Source: Chitinophagales bacterium (GTDB lineage: Bacteria > Bacteroidota > Bacteroidia > Chitinophagales > Chitinophagaceae). From it: a DNA stretch of 64,000 bases. The notes beneath the pieces were generated by a model that was not told where the DNA came from, searched no databases, and was given only the letters and a program-made list of their open reading frames with translations. Where the stretch lies: NCBI GenBank assembly GCA_017303395.1, contig JAFLBN010000002.1, positions 1 through 64,000 of the forward strand, read 5' to 3'. Below, piece by piece: positions 44,743 to 53,360 of this stretch (position 1 is the first letter of the stretch; every line of letters begins with the position of its first letter). A program made the translations under genes and the position numbers.

Positions 44743-45696
44743 CTAGATTTTAATTGGATGCTTTTCCAAATGCACCCAATCAATAATCGTTGCTAAATCA
44801 GGATAGTGGATTGGCACTTTTGGCACGAGCGGCGGTGCGTTTTTCTTACCCTTTGTCGCTTTCTTTTCCTCCATTTTGTTCTGTTGCATGCTCTTGTGTA
44901 ATTCGCGCATGGCTTTGGCTTCTATCGCACTGTCTTTGAAGTCCAGTATTTTGCCTTCTTTCGCCATTTCCCTGCGGCTGGCATGAATGGCGACGGCAAA
45001 CCCCATGATATAAAACAGGCATTTCCCCAGAAGAAACGGATAGTCATAGGCGAACCAGAAAAAGAATAATGGTTCGAGAATCATGTTAGTGAAGGCTGTT
45101 TTGTCCGTAACTAATTTCGGGTGAGGCATATCCTTTTTGGAATCTGAATTTAAAGGATCACCTATAATATCGACAATTATCCATGCAATCCCGTTGATAA
45201 GCCATATGACTGGCTCTGCAACATGTTCTAGCCATGAAATACCATCGTCGTAGGAGTGAATATCGTCTTTGGTTTTATTTCTAAACCATATGTAGAATAG
45301 GCGAATGACGCCGAGAGCTGCGTAAAGGGAAAGTAGGTAAAACAGGTCCACACTAGCGGCAAAATTTCCTACTGCATCTTTAGAATAAAATGGATTGAAG
45401 GTGCTTTCGAGCGTTGTAAGCCAGTAGCAAACATAATCGAATACATATTGCAGCGCAAAGAACGCACATATCAGAAGTGCTCCTGCATAGAAGTTCATCG
45501 GGGTGAACCAACGACGACCGAACCTGTACCTGAGAAAGACTTCAGCAGGGATGGTGAACCAACCAAGGATGCTTAACATGCGCCCGAATGCGTGTGATTC
45601 ACGCGCCCATTTACGCAAGCCGCTCATGTCACGCGCTTTGCTTACAACATCGCCACTTTTAATTGGCTTGATGGGTATTTTTACGGTCTCGCTCAT
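44743..45696 (-). CDS. Multi-helix membrane protein next to traD
   Basis: 317 residues with about five hydrophobic segments (near 70-92, 115-135, 160-180, 215-235 and others), a long basic C-terminal tail (KMEEKKATKGKKNAPP). The gene overlaps the traD-like 3' end by 4 bp (ATGA), so it is translated with it. Probably a conjugation accessory membrane protein by position only. Confidence 0.65.
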   Translation of the reverse strand: MSETVKIPIKPIKSGDVVSKARDMSGLRKWARESHAFGRMLSILGWFTIPAEVFLRYRFGRRWFTPMNFYAGALLICAFFALQYVFDYVCYWLTTLESTFNPFYSKDAVGNFAASVDLFYLLSLYAALGVIRLFYIWFRNKTKDDIHSYDDGISWLEHVAEPVIWLINGIAWIIVDIIGDPLNSDSKKDMPHPKLVTDKTAFTNMILEPLFFFWFAYDYPFLLGKCLFYIMGFAVAIHASRREMAKEGKILDFKDSAIEAKAMRELHKSMQQNKMEEKKATKGKKNAPPLVPKVPIHYPDLATIIDWVHLEKHPIKI

Positions 45697-47116
45697 GATT
45701 TCTGTTGTTTGAATTGTGCGAATAGATGTGTTTTCTCATTGTCCCACATACGCCCGTTCTGGAAAACGATCGCCTCAACAATATGGTCATTCACTGCACC
45801 CCCTTTTTTGAGTTTGGTGAAGGATTGCGGCGGCACGTCGTAATCAAAACTTTCGTTCTGCCCATTGCTGACATTAAAATGTTCACCGCCATAGCTCTCG
45901 CTGGATGTTTGCCGTATTTGCCAGCTTCTGCCGATGGTTTCGGCTGCGTGTTCGTTGGTCATGGGATCGCTGTTGGCGTGCCATATCTTGGTTTGTAAAT
46001 TGCCAATCAACGAATCTACACGATACTTGCTTTGCGCGCCGCCCATGACTGCATAATAGTTCGGTAGGTTCTGTGTAAGATACACCGTGCAAGCACGCGA
46101 GCTGCGTGCGGTTGCCTGAAACTGCATGTCGTATTCGGTCACAAAATTCTGCGCCTCATCCACCCATAAAAACACAGGGATGGTTTCATTTGTAACGGCA
46201 CGTCGCTCTGCCGCTTGCTGCCAAAGATATTTATAGACCACCTGGGCAGCCCTGCCCGCATCGCCAAATTCTTTTACAGGCAGGTTCATCACAATGATAA
46301 CCCCACGATGAGAGAGTTCCGGGTAGGCAATTTTACGAGAGTCGCTAGGCTGTTCAGAAAACAGCCTGCGGAATGGACGCGTAAGAAAATATCGAGCATG
46401 GTCGAGAGGGTAGAAACGATGCTGGAACGTGTTTTGTCGGCAAGGTTGGGATATTCCTCCAGCCAGAAGGATGCCGTACTATCAAAATCATGCTTTGCCC
46501 ATTGGTCTAGCTGCTGCGCATGGCCTTCCAGTAGTAACTTCCAGCACAGACTTTTATTTTTCCATTCGTCCGTATCGATCTGCGCAACGCTTGTTGGAGC
46601 TGATAAGATAATATCGTGTATGAGTGGCACGGATACTGTGCCGCGAGCAATCATGCAGAGGTCGATCGTGTTACGTAAAAGCTGCTGCATGGCACGTGTC
46701 CAATAGGGGTCGCTGTCACCCTCGATGCTGCGGTCAATCGCTTCATAGACCGTGGTAAACAACCTCACGAGATTATCGGTGTAACCAGCGCCCTCACCTT
46801 CACGCTCTATTTCGTATTGCAGGAATGGGAACACAAAATCGCCTGAGGCATCAAACACAAGGACTTGCTTGTCGCGTCCTGTTTCTTTGGCGTAGCGCTG
46901 CCAATCATTGAGTACATCTTTTTTCGCACAGAGGACTAGTCCGCCGAATCCTGCTTCAAGGAATGCTTTAGCGATGGATTCACCACTGCCGCTTGTCTTG
47001 CCGGAGCCGATGCCGCCGAATATCTGTATGCCCTCACAGGCATTAGCGATGGTAAATGGTTCTTCCTCATTGAAAGCGTAGATCACACGCTCAAGGCTGA
47101 AATCTGGTGATGGCAT
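45693..47116 (-). pseudogene. TraD-like coupling ATPase, frameshifted
   Basis: Two frames make one coupling protein. The 5' part has Walker A GGIGSGKT (residues 34-41); the 3' part has Walker B VFLWVDEAQNF and the LTQNLPNYY sensor region. The join is at a run of four A on the plus strand (46386-46389; T on the coding strand). One more T there would read through as D-I-F-L-T-R-P-F-R-R-L-F-S-E-Q into the second frame, whereas the present frame ends in a nonsense tail. This is a one-base deletion, a sequencing error, or programmed slippage. The protein would carry relaxase-DNA to a mating channel. Confidence 0.8.
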
Positions 47117-47169
47117 GGTGTTATTTTGTACAGCAATATAATTATGCTGATTTTATTCTCCAAAACCTA

Positions 47170-47616
47170 CTACCGACCCATTGCCTGCTGTTGTTGCTGC
47201 TGCTGTTCCCATACTTGCGCTTGTGTTTCCTGTGATTGCCGTGCCATAGCGCGATCGACAGCATTATCATTGAGGTAGTTATTTCCGCCACCCTGCTCAA
47301 TCTGCTCTATATTCTCCTGTGTGTCGGGATGTAGCTGCACAACATTCGCCTGAAACTGTGCTTGCTTCGTTGGCGGCGTGGGGAGTGGTGGGGTTATTTC
47401 GTCCACGTCCTGCATGGTTTCAAATGGGATATGCTGGCGTGCTTCGGCGATAATTTGTTTATTTTTCTCAACGCTATCTACGTCCATTTGGGTGATATTC
47501 TCACCGCGCATAGATACAAGTTTGATATTCTGTCTTGCTTCCTGAATCGCTTGCAGTGCTTTGGCACGTTGTTCTTCGTTGGCTCGATTGAGTGCGTCCT
47601 CAACAGCATTCCCCAT
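47170..47616 (-). CDS. Unknown Gln-rich protein
   Basis: 148 residues, helical and hydrophilic. It ends in a run of seven Gln (EQQQQQQQAMGR) and contains a Pro/Thr-rich linker (EITPPLPTPPTKQ). It lies 54 bp upstream of the traD-like gene in the same direction, so it may be a conjugation accessory protein. Confidence 0.55.
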   Translation of the reverse strand: MGNAVEDALNRANEEQRAKALQAIQEARQNIKLVSMRGENITQMDVDSVEKNKQIIAEARQHIPFETMQDVDEITPPLPTPPTKQAQFQANVVQLHPDTQENIEQIEQGGGNNYLNDNAVDRAMARQSQETQAQVWEQQQQQQQAMGR

Positions 47617-47938
47617 GGCTATGTATTTATATAGCTAAAGTACGTTATCTGTTGTGACTTTGTATGCTTTGAATGTCTAGAGCACTGCTTTGTTGGTTCA
47701 TTTCAGTATGTATAAGGGTACTCATAGTACCCTTATTGATACTATTTTAAACAAATCCCATTTCTAAGAGCCATATGAATCGCATCCTTCTGGTGAACTT
47801 GATTGATATTACTCTACGAGTTCAACGCGATATTATAATGCTAAAATCAATAGTATAGCCATTTACTTTGCATGAATTTTTAATTCCAATTCTTGCAATT
47901 CGAATTAAATATGCTATCTTTGCATAAAGTGAGGAATC
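47617..47938. other. Intergenic region before the AbiE-like pair
   Basis: About 320 bp, AT-rich. A partial direct duplication of the word AGGGTACTCATAGTACCCT-like inverted sequence lies near 47715-47740 (GGGTACTCATAGTACCC). No gene seen; promoter at the right end. Confidence 0.4.
47915..47922 (+). promoter_or_regulatory. Bacteroidota -7 box of the AbiE-like operon
   Basis: TATCTTTG matches TAnnTTTG exactly, 17 bp before the antitoxin ATG; TTG at 47893 is at the -33 distance. Confidence 0.65.
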
Positions 47939-48532
47939 ATGGCACGGTTGGATGAATTTAAAAGCCACCTGAAAGCAGGTAAAGTCTATCGCCGGTCAGA
48001 ACTGGCCCGTTGGTCTAATGCTGTCGATAGACAGCTTAGTTTGCTTGTAAAAGACGGGACGTTAGAAAAATTATCTCAGGGAATGTACTACGTTCCCAAA
48101 AAGACGGTATTCGGCGTAGCTCCGCCGGATGAGGAAACACTTGTCCGTACGTTTTTAAAGGATGATGATTTTCTGCTGACCTCTCCTAATGCCTATAACA
48201 GTCTGGGTGTCGGCACAACACAGCTATACAATAAACGTGTCGTTTATAATCATAAACGCCATGGGGAATTTGTTTTGGGTGGCAAGAAGTTCTTTTTTCA
48301 TGCCAAGCATCGTTTTCCTAAAGAAGCTACCCCAGAGTTTCTGCTGGTTGATCTGGTCAACAATCTGGGAAGTTTAGCCGAAGATAGAGAGTATGTTTTG
48401 AGCAATGTAGTTGCAAAAGCAAGGACTATGCCGTTGCCCAAATTAAAGCGTGCTGTTTTAAACTATGGCAATACAAAAGCAAAAGCATTGCTGACACCAT
48501 TATTCACCGAAAACAATGAACATGCCCACTGA
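47939..48532 (+). CDS. AbiEi/DUF6088-type antitoxin
   Basis: 197 residues. N-terminal winged helix (LKAGKVYRRSELARWSNAVDRQLSLLVKDGTLEKLSQGMYYVP) followed by the DUF6088/AbiEi C-terminal domain (LLTSPNAYNSLGVG). It represses its own promoter and neutralises the AbiEii transferase in known systems. The end overlaps the toxin gene by 17 bp. Confidence 0.85.
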   Translation: MARLDEFKSHLKAGKVYRRSELARWSNAVDRQLSLLVKDGTLEKLSQGMYYVPKKTVFGVAPPDEETLVRTFLKDDDFLLTSPNAYNSLGVGTTQLYNKRVVYNHKRHGEFVLGGKKFFFHAKHRFPKEATPEFLLVDLVNNLGSLAEDREYVLSNVVAKARTMPLPKLKRAVLNYGNTKAKALLTPLFTENNEHAH

Positions 48533-49478
48533 GTATCTTCACGAGAGAAAAGACTTCCCCGATTTGCTACAAATCATTGGCAAAGAAATGGGCATTTTGC
48601 CTTATCTCATCGAAAAAGATTACTGGATCATGCATGTGCTGCATGGCCTGCAAAAGCAGGGGTTTAAGTTCGAGCTAAAGGGTGGTACTTCCTTGTCCAA
48701 AGGCTACGGCATTATTGACAGATTTTCGGAAGATATAGACATTCATATTACACCTCCGGAAGGCTACGAAGTAAAAACTAACCCAAAGAATACAAAGGGT
48801 GCTGCGGTTGAATCACGCAAGCTGTATTACGATAGGCTCGCACGTGAGATACAAATTGATGGGATAATCAACATCGAGCGCGATACCGCCTTTGATAATA
48901 CGAATACATATAACAGTGGTGGTATTAGGCTCCATTATCACAGCCATACCGAAAAGATTGAAGGCGTGAAGGAAGGTATCTTGCTGGAAGCAGGGTTTGA
49001 TACCGTTACGCCCAATGAAAAATTGACTATCAGCTCGTGGGCTTACGATACTGCCTCCAAAACTGATGGCGTTATCATCCAAGATAACAGAGCAATTGAT
49101 GTTTCATGTTACCACCCAGGCTACACCTTCGTTGAAAAACTACAAACCATTGCAACGAAGTTCAGGCAAGAGCAGGAAGAAGGTAAAATCAATCAGAACC
49201 TGATGCGACAATATTATGATGTCTATAGCCTACTTGCGGTTCAGAAAGTACAAGACTTTATCGGCACAGATGCCTACCATAAACATAAAGAAGCAAGGTT
49301 TACAGGAAAGGAAAGAGGGCTCGTCATTGCAGAGTCTGAGGCATTATTTTTAAGTGACCCAGAGTTACGATCACAATATGCTCAAAGATATAAGGGTACA
49401 GCAACGCTCTATTATAAAGGGCAGCCCGCTTTTGAAGAGTTACTAGCAAGAATCAAAGCTAATATTCATAAGCTGTAA
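48516..49478 (+). CDS. AbiEii-type nucleotidyltransferase toxin
   Basis: 320 residues. ELKGGTSLSKGYGIIDRFSEDIDI gives the GGT/S motif at 56-59 and the two catalytic Asp at 73 and 75; the C-terminal DUF1814-like part follows. AbiEii toxins transfer nucleotides to tRNA or other targets and abort phage infection. Overlap with the antitoxin gene implies coupling. Confidence 0.9.
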   Translation: MNMPTEYLHERKDFPDLLQIIGKEMGILPYLIEKDYWIMHVLHGLQKQGFKFELKGGTSLSKGYGIIDRFSEDIDIHITPPEGYEVKTNPKNTKGAAVESRKLYYDRLAREIQIDGIINIERDTAFDNTNTYNSGGIRLHYHSHTEKIEGVKEGILLEAGFDTVTPNEKLTISSWAYDTASKTDGVIIQDNRAIDVSCYHPGYTFVEKLQTIATKFRQEQEEGKINQNLMRQYYDVYSLLAVQKVQDFIGTDAYHKHKEARFTGKERGLVIAESEALFLSDPELRSQYAQRYKGTATLYYKGQPAFEELLARIKANIHKL

Positions 49479-49482
49479 GGCA

Positions 49483-50694
49483 CTATCCGCTAATCACCGC
49501 CTCCAGCGCATCATCTGCACTTTTGTTGATGAAACTGGACTGGTAGCCTATCGTTGTAAGGATATTGCTGTGGCGGTATAGTTTCTGCAACATCTGCACG
49601 GGTATTCTATCGCCTGACACATTGCCAAAAGTATGCCGCGATATGTGCATGGAAATCGTCTTATTGACACCTGCTTTTTTCGCCACTTCTTTCAGGTCTC
49701 TATTGATTGGGCCTAACTTGGTTTTTATCCTGACCTGCACGGCAAATGTATCATCAAGATTTGCAAGCCCTTTCAGGTCGGGGAATACCAGATCGGTTTC
49801 ATCCTTTTCGTTTCGGTACTGGTCTAGAATCTGCATAGCTTTGTCGGGCACTTTCAGGCTGTCGACTTTGTTGTTCTTACCCATCATGTAAAACAGCCTG
49901 TCATTCTGAAAATCAGACCATTTGAGGCGCATTACATCCGAAACGCGCATTCCGGCGAAGTAAAAAGAAAACAGCCAGATATTGCGGGCATGGTTCTCGT
50001 TTGGCACATCCGATAAATCGACATTCTCAAATGCAACAACATCCTCGATATTGCAGCCGACCTTCATGCTCTCCAGCATCTTGATGCTGATATTACCCTT
50101 GCCAAAAGGGTAGTACTTTGGGTCGCACAGTTTTTCCTCGATAGCCTGATTGAATATTCGGCGTATCAGCGCAAGATAGTTCATTGCAGTGCGCTCTGAA
50201 ACGTTACGTTCGGATTTGAGCCATGCTTTAAAACGCTTGATAAGCGGTATCGTAAAATCCGAGAATGCGATATCGTTTTTGAGAAATTGCTTGAGATATT
50301 TTATACGCGGTTCTTCCGCTTGTAGTTGGTTATATTTTTTGTCTTTCTTTAGTCGCTCCAGAAATAGATCCGCCTGTGCGAACACTGAACCATTTGCATA
50401 GGGTTTGATTTTTTTACGAACGGATTTTGCGGTAACATCTGGCTGTGTTGTTTCAAGTTCCAGTGAATGATTATTGGCTTCCGCTTTTTTTGTGAGCAAA
50501 AAATTGTTGAGTCTCACTGAATTTGGGTGCGACTTTTTTACCCGTTCGTTAGTTGCATCCCAATCTTTCTCGTGGATGTAATATCCGGTATGTATGAAGG
50601 CGGATTTTCTATCTTTGGTGATACGTATTGCAAGGGGATATGTATCGTTTGTTTTCTGCTTTTTGCGTAATACGATTTTGATAGTTGTTCCCAT
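49483..50694 (-). CDS. Bacteroidota-type tyrosine integrase of the island
   Basis: 403 residues. N-terminal arm-binding domain (TIKIVLRKKQ...YPLAIRITKDRKSAFIHTGYYIHEKDWD), SAM-like core-binding domain (FLKNDIAFSDFTIPLIKRFKAWL), and a catalytic domain with Arg in FAGMRVSDVMRLKW, HxxR in HISRHTFG, a second His and Tyr in ILTTIGYQSS. It should recombine attP with the tRNA-Met site; it sits 166 bp inside attR, the usual position. Paired GGTACAACA repeats lie upstream of its start. Confidence 0.95.
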   Translation of the reverse strand: MGTTIKIVLRKKQKTNDTYPLAIRITKDRKSAFIHTGYYIHEKDWDATNERVKKSHPNSVRLNNFLLTKKAEANNHSLELETTQPDVTAKSVRKKIKPYANGSVFAQADLFLERLKKDKKYNQLQAEEPRIKYLKQFLKNDIAFSDFTIPLIKRFKAWLKSERNVSERTAMNYLALIRRIFNQAIEEKLCDPKYYPFGKGNISIKMLESMKVGCNIEDVVAFENVDLSDVPNENHARNIWLFSFYFAGMRVSDVMRLKWSDFQNDRLFYMMGKNNKVDSLKVPDKAMQILDQYRNEKDETDLVFPDLKGLANLDDTFAVQVRIKTKLGPINRDLKEVAKKAGVNKTISMHISRHTFGNVSGDRIPVQMLQKLYRHSNILTTIGYQSSFINKSADDALEAVISG

Positions 50695-50717
50695 GTTTCT
50701 AGTGCATTTTAGTACAC

Positions 50718-50725
50718 TAAAGATA
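50718..50725 (-). promoter_or_regulatory. Possible -7 box of the island integrase
   Basis: Minus-strand TATCTTTA, one base off TAnnTTTG, 24 bp upstream of the integrase ATG. The -33 position (23 bp further) is inside the GGTACAACA repeats. Confidence 0.45.
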
Positions 50726-50733
50726 CGGAAAAT

Positions 50734-50754
50734 GGGTACAACATAGGTACAACA
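50734..50754 (+). repeat. Paired GGTACAACA repeats, right end (putative integrase arm sites)
   Basis: Same 21-bp block as 18200-18220: GGTACAACA at 50735-50743 and 50746-50754, same orientation. Lies between the integrase start and attR. Confidence 0.6.
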
Positions 50755-50859
50755 TTTTGCGGTATTGCCTGAATTTTTATGAATTGATAAAAATTAGAAG
50801 TGCCTACCAGAAAGGCTTTTAGCGCCATATCGCATCATATCACACCATCTATATCAGCC

Positions 50860-50910
50860 TTCATAACCCTGAGGTCACGGGTTCAACTCCCGTCTTCGCT
50901 ACGCAGAACA
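50860..50910 (+). repeat. attR direct repeat (tRNA-Met 3' fragment)
   Basis: 51 bp identical to 18106-18156. The first 42 bases are the tRNA 3' half (anticodon loop to discriminator) with no 5' half, so this is a non-functional tRNA remnant. Confidence 0.9.
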
Positions 50911-50936
50911 AGAGCGGCTTTCAGGCCGCTCTTTTA
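50911..50936 (+). terminator. Hairpin beyond attR (original tRNA terminator)
   Basis: AGAGCGGC/GCCGCTCT stem, loop TTTCAG, then TTTT. Homologous to 18157-18180 with a G-C to A-T pair exchange. Confidence 0.7.
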
Positions 50937-50975
50937 TTTTTATCCCTTCGATTTTCTGTAATCTTTATAGATGTA

Positions 50976-51740
50976 CTAATTGTATATGCCATTCATGGCT
51001 GTCAGTATTAGCGGTTTGCCATCTGTTACCACAATAGTATGTTCGTGTTGGGCCATAAAACCACCTTTATTGCCAACCATTGTCCAATCATCACTAAGCG
51101 TTATAGCCATGGTAGATTTTGTAGAAATGAAAGTCTCTATCGCTACAACAGCATTTTTCTTAAATCGCTCTCTGTTGAATCTGTCTCTGTAATTCGCAAT
51201 TTCAAACGGTTCCTCATGCAGGCTGCGGCCAACACCATGACCTGTAATATTTTTTACTACTGTAAGTCCTTTCTTTTTTGCTTCCGTTTCAATCAACCAA
51301 CCTATATCAGCAATTTTTACACCACCTTTAATATTGTTGATTGCTTTTTGAAGAATGTATTTTGACGCATCTACCAACTGTTGGTATCCGTGTATATCTC
51401 GGCCCAAAACAAATGACGAACCATTGTCTGACCAGAAACCATCAAGTTCTGCAGATACATCTATATTAATGAGGTCCCCTTCTTTTAGTATTCGTTTGTC
51501 GGATGGTATTCCATGACAAAATTCATTATTGACACTGATGCAAGTATAGCCAGGGAAGCCATAGGTAAGATATGGGGCAGACTTGGCTCCGTATGACTGT
51601 AGTATACTGTTGCCAAACTCGTCCAACTCTTTTGTTGTAATGCCGGGCCTGGCATATTTTACCATTTCTCTGAGAGTGACAGCTACTGCTTCACTCGCTT
51701 TTTTCATCCCGACTAATTCCGCTTCGTTTGTTATGGACAT
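50976..51740 (-). CDS. map: Type I methionine aminopeptidase
   Basis: 254 residues. Metal ligands: Asp in LINIDVSAELDGFWSDNG (two Asp), His in GHGVGRSLHEEP, Glu in VVAIETFIS and Glu in QHEHTIVV. It removes the initiator Met from nascent proteins. Compared with the standard sequence, the metal-ligand region has DGFWSDNGSSFVLG rather than DGYYGDTSRTFxVG, which suggests a variant paralogue rather than the ribosomal-operon copy. It ends 17 bp after the next gene upstream. Confidence 0.93.
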   Translation of the reverse strand: MSITNEAELVGMKKASEAVAVTLREMVKYARPGITTKELDEFGNSILQSYGAKSAPYLTYGFPGYTCISVNNEFCHGIPSDKRILKEGDLINIDVSAELDGFWSDNGSSFVLGRDIHGYQQLVDASKYILQKAINNIKGGVKIADIGWLIETEAKKKGLTVVKNITGHGVGRSLHEEPFEIANYRDRFNRERFKKNAVVAIETFISTKSTMAITLSDDWTMVGNKGGFMAQHEHTIVVTDGKPLILTAMNGIYN

Positions 51741-51757
51741 AACATGTGTCTTGAGTT

Positions 51758-52624
51758 TTACTTAATAGGTGTTACTGTATACCCTGCTTTTTTCAATAAG
51801 GAGATTAGACCATTCTCACCGTAAAGATGACCTGCGCCAACTGCAAAGAATACCGATGTTTTATCCATCTTCTCTATCATTCGTGGTATCCATTTCTCAT
51901 TACGCACGTCAAGAAAGCCGTCAATGTCTTTATCTGATGCGCCAGATTCTTTTATCAGCTTGCCGAGTGCAGGAAGGTCTTGATTTTTGTAGGCGGTAGT
52001 CAGCTTTTTGAAATCGCCCTTGTCTGTATTTTTACCATTCAACAGGTCTACAATGTCTTTTATGACAGAATCAACCGGCAGGTTGTCAAACAAATCAAGT
52101 TGTTCACTAACGGTTTCTAACCCTGTAATTTCTTTCTTATCAGTTTTGGCAGCTTCCATGATGTTGTTTTCATAGGATATAGGATTGCTACAGTCTGAAG
52201 ATTGAGTGGAGAAGAGTGTTTGCAGTGCAACAGGTTTCATTTGCTGAAACAATTCGATATTCATACCCAAACTGTCTTTCACATACTTTTCGAGCTTCTC
52301 ATAATCAGCGGGAGAGAAGTAGTCTTTCAATTTCTTGCCACTCTGGTCTATCATGCCTGCAGCTATCTGCATCATAATGTTAGGGTCGTCCATATCCATT
52401 TCAAAGCATACTTCTTTACTTTTCAGCAGGCTTTGTTTCATAGCATCTGTCCATATATAGTCTTGTGGGCAGATGAGGTGTATGGTACCGAACAGGTAGG
52501 ATTTCTCTTTCATGCCCTTACCCGAAACAGCCCATAGCAGTGACTTTGTGTTTTGTGCACCTGCTGTAAAGGATACAATGAATATGATTATGAGGGTTAA
52601 TATATTACGGAGGAAAGTTTTCAT
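51758..52624 (-). CDS. TraB/GumN-family protein
   Basis: 288 residues with a signal peptide (SFTAGA|Q). SYLFGTIHLI near residue 42 and FFAVGAGHLYGENGLISLL near the C terminus are the two conserved GxxH motifs of the TraB/GumN (PF01963) family, thought to be Tiki-like metalloproteases. Probably periplasmic or outer-membrane facing. It follows the ZIP gene at a 1-bp gap. Confidence 0.85.
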   Translation of the reverse strand: MKTFLRNILTLIIIFIVSFTAGAQNTKSLLWAVSGKGMKEKSYLFGTIHLICPQDYIWTDAMKQSLLKSKEVCFEMDMDDPNIMMQIAAGMIDQSGKKLKDYFSPADYEKLEKYVKDSLGMNIELFQQMKPVALQTLFSTQSSDCSNPISYENNIMEAAKTDKKEITGLETVSEQLDLFDNLPVDSVIKDIVDLLNGKNTDKGDFKKLTTAYKNQDLPALGKLIKESGASDKDIDGFLDVRNEKWIPRMIEKMDKTSVFFAVGAGHLYGENGLISLLKKAGYTVTPIK

Positions 52625-52625
52625 G

Positions 52626-53360
52626 TTATTCGAATAATAAAGTGATCAAACCGATACTCATACCACCAATAATGGCGAGTATTTTTTGCTTGGTAAGCAT
52701 ATGGTGCTTTGTGCCACTCTCAAAGAAAATAGTGGTTGATATATGTATGAAAGCACCTGCAACAACAGGTATCAGCATTATCACCAATTGCGACATAGCA
52801 TAATAACTCTGCCCAAGTTTTGTAGCTATAATGGCCCCAAGCGGTGTTATTAAAGAAAATAACAAGAGCATCAACCAAGACTTTGATTTGGTGCTGTTAT
52901 TGGCAAATAAAGATGTAATCAATAAAGCCTCAGGCAGCTTGTGTGCTGCTACCGCCATATACAATGATGGTTCTGTGCCAGACATCCTGTAGTTGAAACC
53001 CAAAGGCAGCCCCTCCATAAATGCATGTAGCGATAAGCCGATCATTATAGACATCAGCGGTACATGATGGTGATGATGATCGCCTTCGTGTATATGTACA
53101 TGCCCGTGTTCTAAACCGTGTGTGAAACGTTGCAGAATGAGCTGCAGGAAGAAGCCTATTAATAAATAAAAGCCTGCTTTGCTACCCAGCTCTGTAAACG
53201 TTTCTGGCAACAGATGTAGAAAAGTAATGCTTAACAAAAATGAGCCCGAAAAAGCAAGCAGTAGATGCATTTGCTTATCATTCAGGTTTTTGAACCATAA
53301 AGGCAGGCTACCACCTATAAATGTAATGGCAAACAAAAGGAGTATGTACGTAGCATGCAT
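52626..53360 (-). CDS. ZIP-family metal transporter
   Basis: 244 residues and about eight membrane helices. The cytoplasmic loop has a His cluster EHGHVHIHEGDHHHHH. Helices 4 and 5 contain SLHAFMEGLPLGFNY and AVAAHKLPEALLI, the metal-binding H-x3-EG and H-K-x-PE motifs. It should move Zn2+ or Fe2+ inward. Confidence 0.9.
   Translation of the reverse strand: MHATYILLLFAITFIGGSLPLWFKNLNDKQMHLLLAFSGSFLLSITFLHLLPETFTELGSKAGFYLLIGFFLQLILQRFTHGLEHGHVHIHEGDHHHHHVPLMSIMIGLSLHAFMEGLPLGFNYRMSGTEPSLYMAVAAHKLPEALLITSLFANNSTKSKSWLMLLLFSLITPLGAIIATKLGQSYYAMSQLVIMLIPVVAGAFIHISTTIFFESGTKHHMLTKQKILAIIGGMSIGLITLLFE

Larger units (their letters stand above)
18106..50910. mobile_element. 32.75-kb integrated element in tRNA-Met
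   Basis: Bounded by a 51-bp exact direct repeat, 18106-18156 and 50860-50910, that covers the tRNA from the anticodon loop to the 3' end plus nine downstream bases. A tyrosine integrase gene lies beside the right repeat, excisionase-like HTH genes and cargo beside the left, and a relaxase and coupling-protein gene inside. No type IV mating-pore genes were seen, so it is best called an integrative mobilizable element or a defective conjugative element. A second, P4-type integrase at 35.0-36.2 kb suggests a nested or fused element. Confidence 0.88.

Noticed and set aside
45693-46292. A separate gene for the 3' half of traD
   Set aside because: It has no own RBS, and the reading frame continues upstream to the frameshift, matching one coupling protein.
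47715-47740. Terminator from the inverted GGGTACT/AGTACCC words
   Set aside because: Stem is short, there is no T run on the useful strand, and the neighbouring genes do not need one here.
50860-50901. A second tRNA-Met at the right end
   Set aside because: Only the 3' half is present; acceptor 5' strand and D-arm are absent, so it is an att remnant.
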